Assembly (NCBI GenBank): GCA_051880375.1
Contig: JBJENV010000046.1
Location: 1 to 63,068 of the forward strand
DNA length: 63,068 nt
Origin: SIG299 sp051880375
GTDB taxonomy: Bacteria; Bacillota; Clostridia; Lachnospirales; Lachnospiraceae
Direction of reading: 5' to 3'
The translations under genes and the position numbers were made by a program. A model generated the notes under the pieces. It was not told the DNA's origin and did not search any database. It saw only the letters and a list, made by a program, of their open reading frames with translations. This document shows positions 15,740 to 25,122 of this stretch, piece after piece (position 1 is the stretch's first letter; every line of letters starts with the position of its first letter).

Positions 15740-16942
15740 ATGGAAAATCGGGTTGTGTTTCATATTGATGTGAATAGTGCATTTTTAAGCTGGGAGGCGG
15801 TAGAACGGCTGAAGCTGAAGGAGCCGGGACCGGACCTTCGTGAGATTCCGGCGATTGTCGGCGGCGACCGGGAAAAGCGGCATGGCGTTGTGCTGGCAAA
15901 ATCAATTCCGGCAAAGAAATTCGGCATCCGGACCGGAGAGCCGATTGCGCAGGCGCTTCAGAAATGTCCGGAGCTTACAATTGTTCCGGCAAGGCATGAG
16001 CTGTACGAGAGGTACTCGGAACAGTTTTTGCATATTCTGAAACAGTATTCGCCGAACGTGGAACAGTACAGCATTGACGAGGCATTTATGGATATGACCG
16101 GAATGCAGGCACTGTTCGGGGAACCGGTCGAGTGTGCGCATACAATTAAGGACCGCATCAAAAGCGAGCTTGGCTTTACGGTCAATGTCGGAGTTTCCAC
16201 CAATAAACTGCTGGCAAAGATGGCAGGCGACTTTAAAAAGCCGGATCTGGTGCATACGTTGTTTCCGTCGGAAATCGAAGAGAAAATGTGGCCGCTTCCG
16301 GTGGAGGATTTGCTTTATGTCGGCAGGGCAACAGCACAGAAGCTGCATCTGCTCGGTATTCATACCATCGGCGCTCTGGCGAAGAGTGACCCGAAGCTTT
16401 TGCATACGCACTTAAAATCCACAGGAGACATGATCTGGCAGTTCGCAAACGGAGTGGACGATGCGCTCGTAAAACGGGAGGCTCCTGTGGCAAAGGGCTA
16501 CAGCAACGAAACGACGCTTGCACATGATGTGACGGAAGCAAAGGAGGCAAAGGAAGTTCTTTTGTATCTTGTGGAGAAGGTGGCGGTCAGACTTCGGCAG
16601 GACGGCAGAAAGGCGGAGGTCGTTTCGGTCGGCTTTAAGGACACCTGGTTTGTGTCGATGTCACACCAGAAGGTACTGCAGAGTCCGACGTCCGGAACAA
16701 GGGAGCTGTATGAATATGCCTGTAAGCTGTTTGACGAGCTGTGGGACGGCAGACCGCTTCGTCTGCTCAGCTTTTATGTAAGCCGTCTGACAGAGGAAGA
16801 GTCGCGTCAGCTGCAGTTGTTTGATACAACCGATTATGAAAAGCAGGAAAAGGCGGAACGCGCCATGGATGCCATAAGAGAACGCTTCGGCTCCGGTGCG
16901 GTAAAACGGGCGGTATTTCTGGAAAAGAAGGTTGAGGATTAA
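15740..16942 (+). CDS. dinB: DNA polymerase IV (Y-family)
   Basis: 400 aa from the ATG at 15740, chosen because GAGGG lies six bases before it and translation begins at the family's N-terminus (VVFHIDVNSAFLSWEAVERL). Catalytic acidic residues are visible in HIDVNSAF and in YSIDEAFMDMTG; NVGVSTNKLLAKMAGDFKKP and the thumb/little-finger regions follow. It performs translesion synthesis during DNA damage. The nuclease-helicase gene follows after one base, and an SOS-like box lies upstream, which fits a damage-induced operon. Confidence 0.93.
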   Translation: MENRVVFHIDVNSAFLSWEAVERLKLKEPGPDLREIPAIVGGDREKRHGVVLAKSIPAKKFGIRTGEPIAQALQKCPELTIVPARHELYERYSEQFLHILKQYSPNVEQYSIDEAFMDMTGMQALFGEPVECAHTIKDRIKSELGFTVNVGVSTNKLLAKMAGDFKKPDLVHTLFPSEIEEKMWPLPVEDLLYVGRATAQKLHLLGIHTIGALAKSDPKLLHTHLKSTGDMIWQFANGVDDALVKREAPVAKGYSNETTLAHDVTEAKEAKEVLLYLVEKVAVRLRQDGRKAEVVSVGFKDTWFVSMSHQKVLQSPTSGTRELYEYACKLFDELWDGRPLRLLSFYVSRLTEEESRQLQLFDTTDYEKQEKAERAMDAIRERFGSGAVKRAVFLEKKVED

Positions 16943-16943
16943 T

Positions 16944-19400
16944 ATGGCAGAGAACGTCAGTATTTCCGTGCGCAATCTGGTGGAATTCATTTTGCGCTCC
17001 GGAGATTTGGATAATACAAGAGGGCATAAGGATGCGGATGCAATGCAGGAGGGCAGCCGGCTTCACCGGAAAATCCAGCGCAGCATGCCGTCTTCTTATA
17101 CCGCCGAGGTCGGTTTGAAAATCGAAGTGCCGATTCCGCAGCCGGCTTCTTTAGGCAATCGGGCAGCAGACGGCGATGTGCCGGAGGAGGCACTTGTTTT
17201 GACCGTCGAGGGCAGAGCCGACGGTATTTTAAATGATGCAGCAAACGACCCGGCGGTGGTCATCGATGAAATCAAGACGATGTATATGGACATTACGCAT
17301 CTGACAGAACCGATTGAGGTACACATGGCACAGGCAAAATGCTATGCCTATATTTATGCTGTGCAGAATCAGTTAGAGCGCATCGGGGTGCAGATGACGT
17401 ACTGCAACATTGAAACCGAGGCAATCAGACGTTTTCAGACGGATTTTACGAAGGAAGAGCTGACAGAATGGTTTGACGCTCTGGTGAGGGAATATTCCAA
17501 GTGGATTTTGTGGGAGCGCGACTGGAAGCAGAAGCGGAATGCAAGTATTAGGGAACTTGCGTTTCCGTATGAGTACCGTCCGGGACAGAAGGACTTTGTT
17601 ACCGGAGTGTACCGGAGCATCCTGCGGGAAAAGAAGCTGTTTGTGGAGGCGCCGACCGGTGTCGGCAAGACCATTTCCACGATATTTCCGGCAGTCAAGG
17701 CAATGGGGGAGGGACTCAGCTCCAAGCTGTTTTATCTGACCGCGAAAACGATTGCACGCACGGTTGCGGAGGATACATTTGCACTGCTTACCGACCGGGG
17801 TGTGCGCTTCCGGTTTGTTACGATTACCTCGAAGGAAAAAATCTGTATTCTGGAAAAACCGGAATGCAATCCGTTAAGCTGTCCCCGCGCAAAGGGGCAT
17901 TTTGACCGTGTGAATACGGCGGTGTTTGACATGCTTACCAACGAAGAAACGATTACGCGCGAGCTGATAGAGCATTATGCAAAGAAGCATACGGTCTGCC
18001 CGTTTGAAATGTGTCTGGACGTGACGACATGGGCGGATGCGGTTGTCTGCGACTACAACTATGTGTTTGACCCGAACGTGGCGCTCAAACGCTTTTTTGC
18101 CGATGAGAAAAAGCACGATTATATTTTCCTGATTGACGAAGCACATAATCTGGTCGAGCGTGCCAGAGAAATGTACAGCGCCGTTCTGATAAAGGAAGAC
18201 TTTCTGCTTGTGAAGCGCCTGTTAAAGAACAAGAACAAGCGGATGGAAAAGCGTCTGGAGGATTGCAACGCCTCGCTGCTCCGTTTAAAACGCGAATGCG
18301 AGGAGTTTCAGGTCTGGGACAACATAAACGATCTGTCCGTGCTTTTGCTCCGGCTGTTGTCGGAATACGAGGACTTCTTACAGGAAGCGGTGCTGGAGCC
18401 GGAAGCCAAGGAGGCAACGCTAAAGCTTTATTTCGATGTGCGTCATTTCCTTGCGATTTTTGATATGCTTGGCGAGGACTACCGGATTTATACGGATTAC
18501 ACCGAGCAGGGGCAGTTCCGCTTAAAGCTGCTTTGCATGGAACCGGCGCGTGCCTTAAAGGAGCGTATGGAAAAGGGGAGGAGTGCCGTGCTGTTTTCGG
18601 CAACCCTGCTCCCGATTGCCTACTATAAGGAGCAGCTCGGAGGCACGGCGGAGGACTATGCGATTTATGCGCCGTCGCCGTTTGATACCAAAAAGCGGCT
18701 TCTGATGGTCGGCAGGGATGTCAGTACAAAATATACGAGAAGAAACCGGTCGGAATACGAAAAAATTGTCGCTTATCTGGATGCGTTTACCGGGGCTAAG
18801 TGCGGAAATTATTTTGTATTTTTCCCGTCCTATCAGATGTTAGAGCGCACTGCCGAGGTGGCGGAGGAACTGCTCGGCTGGAGTGGGAGCTCGGATAAGA
18901 TGCGTCTGTTTGTACAGAGGCAGGGCATGACCGAGCAGGAAAAGGAAGCGTTTTTGATGGCATTTTCAGAGCAGCCGGACTGCCTGACGGTCGGGTTCTG
19001 TGTGATGGGCGGCATTTTCGGCGAGGGCATCGACTTAAAAAACGACCGTCTTATCGGCACGGTTATCGTCGGTACGGGACTCCCGATGGTGTGCAACGAA
19101 AAGGAACTGTTCCGCTTTTACTTTGATGAGAGCAAGGGAAGCGGTTTTGAATATTCCTATCTGTATCCGGGGATGAATAAGGTCATGCAGTCAGCCGGGC
19201 GCGTCATCCGCACGACAGAGGACTGCGGAGCGATTCTTCTGCTGGACGAGCGCTTTTTAACAAGCGCATATCAGAACCTGTTTCCCAGAGAGTGGTTCCC
19301 TTACGAAACCGTGACCTGTGCGACGATGAAAGGAAAGCTTGCCGCGTTCTGGCAGGAAGCGGATGCAGGGGCAGCCGGGAATTCAGAAAAGAATTTATGA
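16944..19400 (+). CDS. PD-(D/E)XK nuclease fused to XPD/DinG-like Fe-S helicase
   Basis: 818 aa from the ATG at 16944 (GAGG six bases before). The N-terminal ~200 residues look like a Cas4/RecB-type nuclease: EGSRLHR near 36-42, VEGRADGI with D93, IDEIK with E109 and K111, and the QAKCYAY motif (Q130, Y134). Next comes a superfamily 2 helicase: Walker A APTGVGKT near 236-243, cysteines C301, C308, C313, C352 and C357 framing the Fe-S insertion of XPD/DinG enzymes, DEAH at 398-401, and C-terminal motifs FSATLLPI, GIFGEGIDL and QSAGRVIRT. Expected activity: 5'-3' helicase with nuclease, in repair of damaged or looped DNA. One base from dinB, so the two are co-transcribed. Confidence 0.88.
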   Translation: MAENVSISVRNLVEFILRSGDLDNTRGHKDADAMQEGSRLHRKIQRSMPSSYTAEVGLKIEVPIPQPASLGNRAADGDVPEEALVLTVEGRADGILNDAANDPAVVIDEIKTMYMDITHLTEPIEVHMAQAKCYAYIYAVQNQLERIGVQMTYCNIETEAIRRFQTDFTKEELTEWFDALVREYSKWILWERDWKQKRNASIRELAFPYEYRPGQKDFVTGVYRSILREKKLFVEAPTGVGKTISTIFPAVKAMGEGLSSKLFYLTAKTIARTVAEDTFALLTDRGVRFRFVTITSKEKICILEKPECNPLSCPRAKGHFDRVNTAVFDMLTNEETITRELIEHYAKKHTVCPFEMCLDVTTWADAVVCDYNYVFDPNVALKRFFADEKKHDYIFLIDEAHNLVERAREMYSAVLIKEDFLLVKRLLKNKNKRMEKRLEDCNASLLRLKRECEEFQVWDNINDLSVLLLRLLSEYEDFLQEAVLEPEAKEATLKLYFDVRHFLAIFDMLGEDYRIYTDYTEQGQFRLKLLCMEPARALKERMEKGRSAVLFSATLLPIAYYKEQLGGTAEDYAIYAPSPFDTKKRLLMVGRDVSTKYTRRNRSEYEKIVAYLDAFTGAKCGNYFVFFPSYQMLERTAEVAEELLGWSGSSDKMRLFVQRQGMTEQEKEAFLMAFSEQPDCLTVGFCVMGGIFGEGIDLKNDRLIGTVIVGTGLPMVCNEKELFRFYFDESKGSGFEYSYLYPGMNKVMQSAGRVIRTTEDCGAILLLDERFLTSAYQNLFPREWFPYETVTCATMKGKLAAFWQEADAGAAGNSEKNL

Positions 19401-19495
19401 AAAATTAACGCATTTTTAGCGGAATTTGCTCAGCCTTTCCGATATACTTAGACTTAGGGACAGTATCGTATCAGAGTCGGAACGGAGGAACACGG

Positions 19496-21019
19496 ATGAG
19501 AATAAATTCACAGCTGAAAGAAAAGGTAACAGAATCGATCGCTTCGGTGCTGCCGATTACGGCAATCGTACTGCTGCTCAGCATTACGTTGGCACCGCTT
19601 CACCCCGGACTGTTTCTGATGTTTTTGTTCGGAGCCATTCTTTTAATTATCGGCATGGGCTTCTTTACTCTCGGTGCAGATATGGCAATGATACCGATGG
19701 GCGAGGGAATCGGAGTCGTCATGAGCCATTCTAAGAAAATTGTGCGGCTGCTTGTTGTTTTCTTTGTGCTTGGCGTGCTTGTAACAATTGCGGAACCGGA
19801 TTTGCAGGTGCTTGCGGAACAGGTGCCGTCGATTCCGAACATGGTATTGGTCTGGACGGTTGCTGCGGGAGTCGGCGTATTCCTTGTGATTTCGGAGCTT
19901 AGAATCCTGTTTCGGATTCCGCTTTCTTATACTTTAATTTTCTTTTACGGACTGATTTTTCTGCTGGCATTTTTTACGCCGGATACGTTTGTGCCGGTGT
20001 CCTTCGATGCCGGCGGCGTTACGACCGGTCCGATTACCGTTCCGTTTTTGATGGCGCTCGGTATCGGTCTTGCTTCGGTACGAAGCGATAAAAATTCCAG
20101 TGATGACAGCTTCGGTCTGATTGCGCTTTGCAGCATCGGGCCGATTCTGGCGGTGCAGCTGCTCGGCATTTTCTATCAGCCGGGAGAGAGCGCCTATACA
20201 CAGACGGTAATTGTGGAGGCGGCAGACACAAAAGAAGCCGCAGCATACTTTTTTATGGAATTTCCGGAATACGCAAAGGAGGTTGCAACCTCGCTGCTTC
20301 CGATTTTCCTTGTGTTTGCAGTGTTTGAGCTAATGTTTCGGCGTTTCCGGTTTCATCAGCTGTTAAAAATTTTGTTTGGTCTGCTTTACACTTATATCGG
20401 TCTGGTGCTTTTCCTGACCGGTGTCAACGTCGGGTTTATGCCGGTCGGACAGTACATAGGGCAGACGCTGGCTTCCGGTTCGTACCGTTGGCTGTTGGTT
20501 CCCATCGGTATGGTAATCGGTTACTGCATTGTGCGGGCAGAGCCGGCAGTACAGGTGCTGGTAAAGCAGGTAGAAGAGGTATCCAACGGTTCGATTGCGC
20601 AGAAAACGATGCGGAAGGCACTTTCGATTGGCATTGCACTTGCGGTAGGGCTTGCAATGCTGCGTATTTTAGCCGGAATCCCGTTACTGTACTTTTTGAT
20701 TCCGGGTTACGCGGTTTCACTGATTATGACATTCTTCGTACCGCAGATGTTTACCGGTATTGCTTTTGACTCCGGTGGTGTTGCGAGCGGCGCGATGACT
20801 TCGACATTCCTGCTCCCGTTTGCCATGGGAGCCTGCGAGGCGGTCGGAGGCAACATTCTGACGGATGCATTCGGAATTGTGGCGATGGTAGCTATGACAC
20901 CGCTCTGTACGATACAGCTTCTTGGCCTTGGAGACAGAGTAAAGGCGGGAATTCAGAAAAAGCGCCTTGCAGAGAATCAGATCATGCTGGCAGAAGACTG
21001 CATTGTGTACTTTGACTAA
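19496..21019 (+). CDS. DUF1538 domain membrane protein (two homologous halves)
   Basis: 507 aa integral membrane protein with at least ten predicted membrane segments. Two related halves are visible: SFDAGGVTTGPITVPFLMA in the first and AFDSGGVASGAMTSTFLLP in the second, each after a long hydrophobic region. This resembles internally duplicated transporters. The substrate is unknown. CGGAGGAACACGG precedes the ATG. A TATACT -10-like box lies at 19443 without a clear -35. The P-II-like protein 17 bp downstream probably regulates it, as GlnK regulates Amt. Confidence 0.85.
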   Translation: MRINSQLKEKVTESIASVLPITAIVLLLSITLAPLHPGLFLMFLFGAILLIIGMGFFTLGADMAMIPMGEGIGVVMSHSKKIVRLLVVFFVLGVLVTIAEPDLQVLAEQVPSIPNMVLVWTVAAGVGVFLVISELRILFRIPLSYTLIFFYGLIFLLAFFTPDTFVPVSFDAGGVTTGPITVPFLMALGIGLASVRSDKNSSDDSFGLIALCSIGPILAVQLLGIFYQPGESAYTQTVIVEAADTKEAAAYFFMEFPEYAKEVATSLLPIFLVFAVFELMFRRFRFHQLLKILFGLLYTYIGLVLFLTGVNVGFMPVGQYIGQTLASGSYRWLLVPIGMVIGYCIVRAEPAVQVLVKQVEEVSNGSIAQKTMRKALSIGIALAVGLAMLRILAGIPLLYFLIPGYAVSLIMTFFVPQMFTGIAFDSGGVASGAMTSTFLLPFAMGACEAVGGNILTDAFGIVAMVAMTPLCTIQLLGLGDRVKAGIQKKRLAENQIMLAEDCIVYFD

Positions 21020-21036
21020 GAAGGGAGACGGATTTC

Positions 21037-21741
21037 ATGGCAGAGAGAAAAGAACCGCCGCATCTGATGATTACCATCGTGGAACGCGGACAGGGAGAGG
21101 CAGTGGCGCGTTTCTATAAAAATGAACATATTTTCTGGCATTACCAGAGTGCAGGTTTCGGAACCGCTTCTTCAGAACTTCTGGATGTCTTCGGTTTCGG
21201 TACGAAGGAACGGGATGTGCTGCTTAGTATAGCGTCGGCAAGTACAGTCCGAAGACTGATTTATCAGCTGAACAACGACCTGAGGGGAAGCATTAAGGCA
21301 AAGGGAATTGCCTTTCACCTGCCGATGAGCGGATTAAATAAGTCGGTACTGGAGTGCATCACGGAGGCGGAGCTTAAGGCAGGGCAGGCAGCAGGCGGAA
21401 CGGAGAGAATGGAGGATGGCGGCATGGCGCAGGGTTCAAACCAGAGCTTAATTTTAGTAGTAGTCAATCAGGGGCATACCGACAGTGTAATGGAAACGGC
21501 AAAGAAGGCAGGCGCAAGAGGGGGAACGATTCTGCGTTCCAGGTTCCTCGGTGCCGAAGAAAGCGAAAAGCTTTATGGCATTACGCTTCAGGCGGAGAAG
21601 GAAATTCTTGCGATTGTGGCAACGAGCCAGACGCGAAATCATATTATGGAATCGGTGCAGAAGGAACACGGACTGCATACCGAAGCGGGAGCCGTAATCT
21701 GTTCCATGGCATTGGAGGGCAATGTAACAAGACTTGGATAG
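21037..21741 (+). CDS. Tandem P-II-like protein paired with DUF1538
   Basis: 234 aa with two P-II-like (ferredoxin-fold) halves: one from LMITIVERGQGEAVARFYK to about residue 110, another from SLILVVVNQGHTDSVMETAK to the end. The second half has the GlnB-like GARGGTILRSR loop region, EKEILAIVATSQTRNHIM and the C-terminal GAVICSMALEG. A hydrophilic linker with Gly/Met joins the halves. P-II proteins block or open transporters in response to small effectors; the strict linkage to DUF1538 suggests the same here. GAAGGGAGACGG precedes the ATG. Confidence 0.8.
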   Translation: MAERKEPPHLMITIVERGQGEAVARFYKNEHIFWHYQSAGFGTASSELLDVFGFGTKERDVLLSIASASTVRRLIYQLNNDLRGSIKAKGIAFHLPMSGLNKSVLECITEAELKAGQAAGGTERMEDGGMAQGSNQSLILVVVNQGHTDSVMETAKKAGARGGTILRSRFLGAEESEKLYGITLQAEKEILAIVATSQTRNHIMESVQKEHGLHTEAGAVICSMALEGNVTRLG

Positions 21742-21795
21742 GCAGAGTTTTGTGAGAATTGTAATTCGCCATAAAACAAATATCAGAGCAGGAAA

Positions 21796-21828
21796 AATTC
21801 CCGGTCAATAGCGGCCGGGAATTCTTAA
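21796..21828. terminator. Bidirectional intrinsic terminator
   Basis: AATTCCCGG and CCGGGAATT arms around an AT-rich loop. On the minus strand the stem is followed by TTTTTCC, so it best serves the cotJ operon. Confidence 0.7.
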
Positions 21829-21834
21829 GCTTCT

Positions 21835-22431
21835 CTACTTGTCAAATGCAGGGTTGACGGCATAGAAGTTCTTGCTGTCAAGGTGATCCTGTACGGTACG
21901 CAGACCTTCGCCAAAGCGCTGGAAGTGAACGATTTCGCGTTCTCTTAGGAAGCGAATCGGATCGCAGACATCAGGCTCATGCACAAGACGAAGAATATTG
22001 TCATAGGTAGTACGTGCTTTCTGTTCTGCTGCCATGTCTTCTGTCAGGTCGGTAATCGGATCGCCCTTGGACTGGAAAAAGGTCGAGCTGAATGACTGCC
22101 CGCCGGCCGCCTGCGGCCAGAGACCAAGGGTGTGATCCACATAGTAGTTTGCAAACGGAGTGCCTTCAATCTGTTCTGCGGTCAGATTTCTGGTCAGCTG
22201 GTGCACAATGGCACTGATGATTTCCATATGTGCCAGTTCCTCTGTTCCGATATCGGTGAGCAGGCCCGCAACGTTACGGTATGGCATAGCATAGCGCTGT
22301 GAGAGATAGCGCTGCGAAGCCGCAAGTTCCCCATCGGGACCGCCGAACTGGGAAATGATTACCATTGCAAGCTTCGGGTTGGTCGTTTTAATATTGACCG
22401 GATACTGTAATCTTTTTTCGTATGTCCACAT
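21835..22431 (-). CDS. cotJC: Spore coat protein CotJC (manganese-catalase family)
   Basis: 198 aa. Di-metal ferritin-like protein with MVIISQFGGPDGELAASQRY, TDIGTEELAHMEIISAIVHQLTR and REREIVHFQRFGEGL, carrying the Glu/His metal ligands (EE..H and E..H pairs). CotJC is an outer spore coat component made in the mother cell. Last gene of cotJABC; its ATG follows the cotJB stop by three bases. Confidence 0.93.
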   Translation of the reverse strand: MWTYEKRLQYPVNIKTTNPKLAMVIISQFGGPDGELAASQRYLSQRYAMPYRNVAGLLTDIGTEELAHMEIISAIVHQLTRNLTAEQIEGTPFANYYVDHTLGLWPQAAGGQSFSSTFFQSKGDPITDLTEDMAAEQKARTTYDNILRLVHEPDVCDPIRFLREREIVHFQRFGEGLRTVQDHLDSKNFYAVNPAFDK

Positions 22432-22434
22432 ATA

Positions 22435-22689
22435 CTAACACCGTCCTTCCCAAGGCCACGGAGTATCTACCCATTTCCACTCCGAACAATCAAACGTATC
22501 ATAAAAGGCTAACGGACCGAAGCAGTCGTTGTATTCTTCCACGAGCTTCGCTCTGGCACATGCCATTTCTTTGTGAAGAGCCAGGGCTTCCTTATTGCAG
22601 GGATGTGTATCTAAGAAAAGACGGGTTTCATCCATGACGAAGCTGACTTTATTAATCCTTTCAAGCATTTCTGCACGATTTTCTGCCAT
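22435..22689 (-). CDS. cotJB: Spore coat protein CotJB
   Basis: 84 aa, usual size. Family features include INKVSFVMDETRLFLDTHP, NKEALALHKEM, YNDCFGPLAFYD and the C-terminal WKWVDTPWPWEGRC. It acts with CotJA and CotJC in coat assembly. Start is one base after the cotJA stop, so expression is coupled. Confidence 0.93.
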   Translation of the reverse strand: MAENRAEMLERINKVSFVMDETRLFLDTHPCNKEALALHKEMACARAKLVEEYNDCFGPLAFYDTFDCSEWKWVDTPWPWEGRC

Positions 22690-22690
22690 C

Positions 22691-22993
22691 TTAGCTACAT
22701 CTCCTTCCTAAAAAGTCTAAATCAAGATCCTGAAATAAGGTGCCCTTCCAGAGAGCCTGTTCGGTATCATACAGATTGCACCAGGGCTGCCACGGAACAT
22801 ATGCCATTCCAAGAGGAAAGCCAGGCATGTCATCGCGCTCACATGCACATTCGGGTGATACTTTTGGCGGGCAGGCGCAGGACGCTTCGGCAACTACGGT
22901 ATTTTGACAGCTGCAGCGGGCAGTATCAGAAAACCGCTGTCCACTGCTGCAGGAAACAGAACCGCGGGAATAAGGCTGTCTGTAGTTATTCAT
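22691..22993 (-). CDS. cotJA: Spore coat associated protein CotJA
   Basis: 100 aa. The C-terminal half matches CotJA (GFPLGMAYVPWQPWCNLYD, YDTEQALWKGTLFQDLDLDF); the N-terminal half is Cys/Ser-rich and variable. AAAGGAGG precedes the ATG. It heads cotJABC and marks the organism as a spore former. A mother-cell sigma-E promoter is expected upstream but no convincing match was found by eye. Confidence 0.9.
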   Translation of the reverse strand: MNNYRQPYSRGSVSCSSGQRFSDTARCSCQNTVVAEASCACPPKVSPECACERDDMPGFPLGMAYVPWQPWCNLYDTEQALWKGTLFQDLDLDFLGRRCS

Positions 22994-23209
22994 AGTGATT
23001 TACCTCCTTTACACCTATAGTTTATCTTATGAAAAGAGGAAGTATGTGTGCATAAAAATAGCAGATTCCTCGGCTTAAGAATTGACAGATGCCAAGCTAT
23101 CCTATATAGTTATAGTGTATGGGTAAAAACTTACTGTTTTGCATCTTCTTTGCAGAAAGAGGTGCTGCAATCAATGAATAGAGATACCAACGTCGTATGG
23201 AGGAATCGT

Positions 23210-24097
23210 ATGAATCGAAGAAATGTATTGGGAAATCAGGTATTTGAAAGTAAGACGACATGGATTGTCATCACAGGAATGCTTGTGACTGCTCTTGACT
23301 ATGTGATTTATTATGTACTCGGAGCAGGCTGGCTTGGTATTCTTTTGTCTTCTGTCTGCATTCTTTTGGGCTGCGCGGTCGTACAGCTGATGACGGAAGA
23401 ACTGACAGAGCTGTTTGCCTATTTGCTGATTCCGTGTGTATTTTCCGGAATCATGGGGCTTTTTGCATTGTCTTCTCCTATTGCATGTCTGCCGAAGAGC
23501 GGAACATTGTTTTTAACGGCGTTTCTTGCATGGCTGTTGACCGTATGCTATGCAGTTGTTGCGGCGTGGACAACGGGAAACATATCTTCTCTTAACTTTC
23601 CGGCATTTTATAAACGGGCAACCATCTTTTTTTACATTGTATATATCGGATTGATTCTTTACGGATTGTTCTTTTACGACAGAATTCCTCTCGAAGAGAC
23701 CGGAAGACTTCAGATGGTTCCGTTTGCGACGCTTGCGGCATATATAGAGGCAATGATTAATCATGTTGTGCCGGTTTGGGCATTGGTATATTATCTGCTG
23801 TATCGTGCGGTGTTCTTTGTGCCGTACGGCTTTTTGATTGCACTTATCTGTGCCAAGCTTCCGGCAGCCATCAGAATTCTTCTTTTGACCGTACTGCCGC
23901 TTGCAATTGAATTGATACAGTTTGTGTTCCGCTTTAACCGCTGCGATATTGACGATTTGATTTTTGCATTTATTGGCGGCTTAACCGGAATGCTCTGCTT
24001 CCTGCTGTTTAATTCCCTGTTTCTGCATTTTACGGGAAAGAACTATAACGGTAAGGATGCAGACAGGGAATATTACGGCAGAAAAGTACGTTTATAA
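23210..24097 (+). CDS. VanZ-like family membrane protein
   Basis: 295 aa from the ATG at 23210, chosen because GGAGG stands six bases before it; longer in-frame starts at 23048 and 23174 lack a good ribosome site. About eight predicted membrane segments. The C-terminal part has the VanZ signature: LPLAIELIQFVFRFNRCDID followed by DLIFAFIGGLTGM. VanZ-like proteins are linked with teicoplanin resistance and envelope stress, with no known chemistry. Its 3' end overlaps that of the convergent YitT gene by six bases, with no terminator room. Confidence 0.75.
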   Translation: MNRRNVLGNQVFESKTTWIVITGMLVTALDYVIYYVLGAGWLGILLSSVCILLGCAVVQLMTEELTELFAYLLIPCVFSGIMGLFALSSPIACLPKSGTLFLTAFLAWLLTVCYAVVAAWTTGNISSLNFPAFYKRATIFFYIVYIGLILYGLFFYDRIPLEETGRLQMVPFATLAAYIEAMINHVVPVWALVYYLLYRAVFFVPYGFLIALICAKLPAAIRILLLTVLPLAIELIQFVFRFNRCDIDDLIFAFIGGLTGMLCFLLFNSLFLHFTGKNYNGKDADREYYGRKVRL

Positions 24098-24940
24098 GCC
24101 GCGGAAACCGCGCCCGATAATTTCGCTTGTATTGGTAATGAGAATAAAGGCACCCGGCTGCGACTCTTTGATAAAGCGTTGCAGCTGAATTGCCTGTGCA
24201 CGGCTCATGACGGTCAAAATTACTTTCTTTTTCTGACCGGAGAAGGCTCCGGTCGCATCACAGATAGTCGCACTGCGGTGCAGCTTGTTCACGATGAAAT
24301 CATCAATCGGTTCCGGATTTTCACAAATAACCGTGAAGTATTTACAAAGGTTCATACCTTCAATGACGGTGTCAATCACAGTGGACTTTAACACAAGTCC
24401 GAGAAACGACAGAAGACCGGTCTGCATTCCGAAGACCGGAAAGGCAAGAAGGGTCAGAACACAGTCGCTTGCCATCAGGGCCTGTCCGATATTGAACGAA
24501 GTGTACTTTTTTAGAATCATGGCAACGATATCCGTACCGCCGGTAGAACCTCCGTTGTTAAAAAGAATGGCAGCTCCGATTGCAGGAAAGCCGATGGCAA
24601 AGGCAAGCTCCAGTACCGGTTCGGAGGTAAACGGCGCATCCATTGGATAGATAATTTCTAACAGTTGCAGCGCGCCGGACATTAACAGACTTCCGTAGAT
24701 GGTTTTTAGCCCGAAATCTCTTCCAAGGACAAACAGTCCGATGACTAAAAGAATCATATTCACAATGGTAACGACAGTGGCAGAACTGATGATGCCGCCG
24801 GTCAGATTGCTCACAATCATGGCAAGACCGGTAACGCCGCCGATGGCAAAGTTATTCGGAAACTTAAAAAAGTATACGCCGATAACGACGCAAAGAACAC
24901 CGACAGTCAGAAAAAGAAATTCTTTTGCTTTTTTTTTCAC
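24092..24940 (-). CDS. YitT family membrane protein (DUF161 + DUF2179)
   Basis: 282 aa. The start is a GTG at 24940: GGAGG lies five bases before it, whereas the ATG three codons further out overlaps that ribosome site. Five to six membrane segments with the YitT motifs GVYFFKFPNNFAIGGVTGLA, FNNGGSTGGTDIVAMILKK, then a cytosolic DUF2179 domain (KVILTVMSRAQAIQLQRFIK, TSEIIGRGF). Function unproven; the family is common in Firmicutes, and the C-terminal domain is thought to bind a small ligand. Confidence 0.88.
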   Translation of the reverse strand: MKKKAKEFLFLTVGVLCVVIGVYFFKFPNNFAIGGVTGLAMIVSNLTGGIISSATVVTIVNMILLVIGLFVLGRDFGLKTIYGSLLMSGALQLLEIIYPMDAPFTSEPVLELAFAIGFPAIGAAILFNNGGSTGGTDIVAMILKKYTSFNIGQALMASDCVLTLLAFPVFGMQTGLLSFLGLVLKSTVIDTVIEGMNLCKYFTVICENPEPIDDFIVNKLHRSATICDATGAFSGQKKKVILTVMSRAQAIQLQRFIKESQPGAFILITNTSEIIGRGFRGL

Positions 24941-25122
24941 GAGGGCCTCCATAAGTAATATAAATTTCATAAAACATAGTGTTGGCGGCATTTGTCTGCC
25001 GCCGCTACTTATTATAGTATGCTTTTTTTGTTGTTTCAACTGTTATTTTGCCAAGAATAGCTATTTTCGTTTGTGGTAAAATGTGCTATGATATGGGAAA
25101 GCCATAGAAGGAGGAAAAAGTC

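Noticed and set aside
22994..23209. Sigma-E promoter for cotJABC
   Set aside because: A sigma-E site is expected from biology, but no pair of boxes matched well enough by eye.
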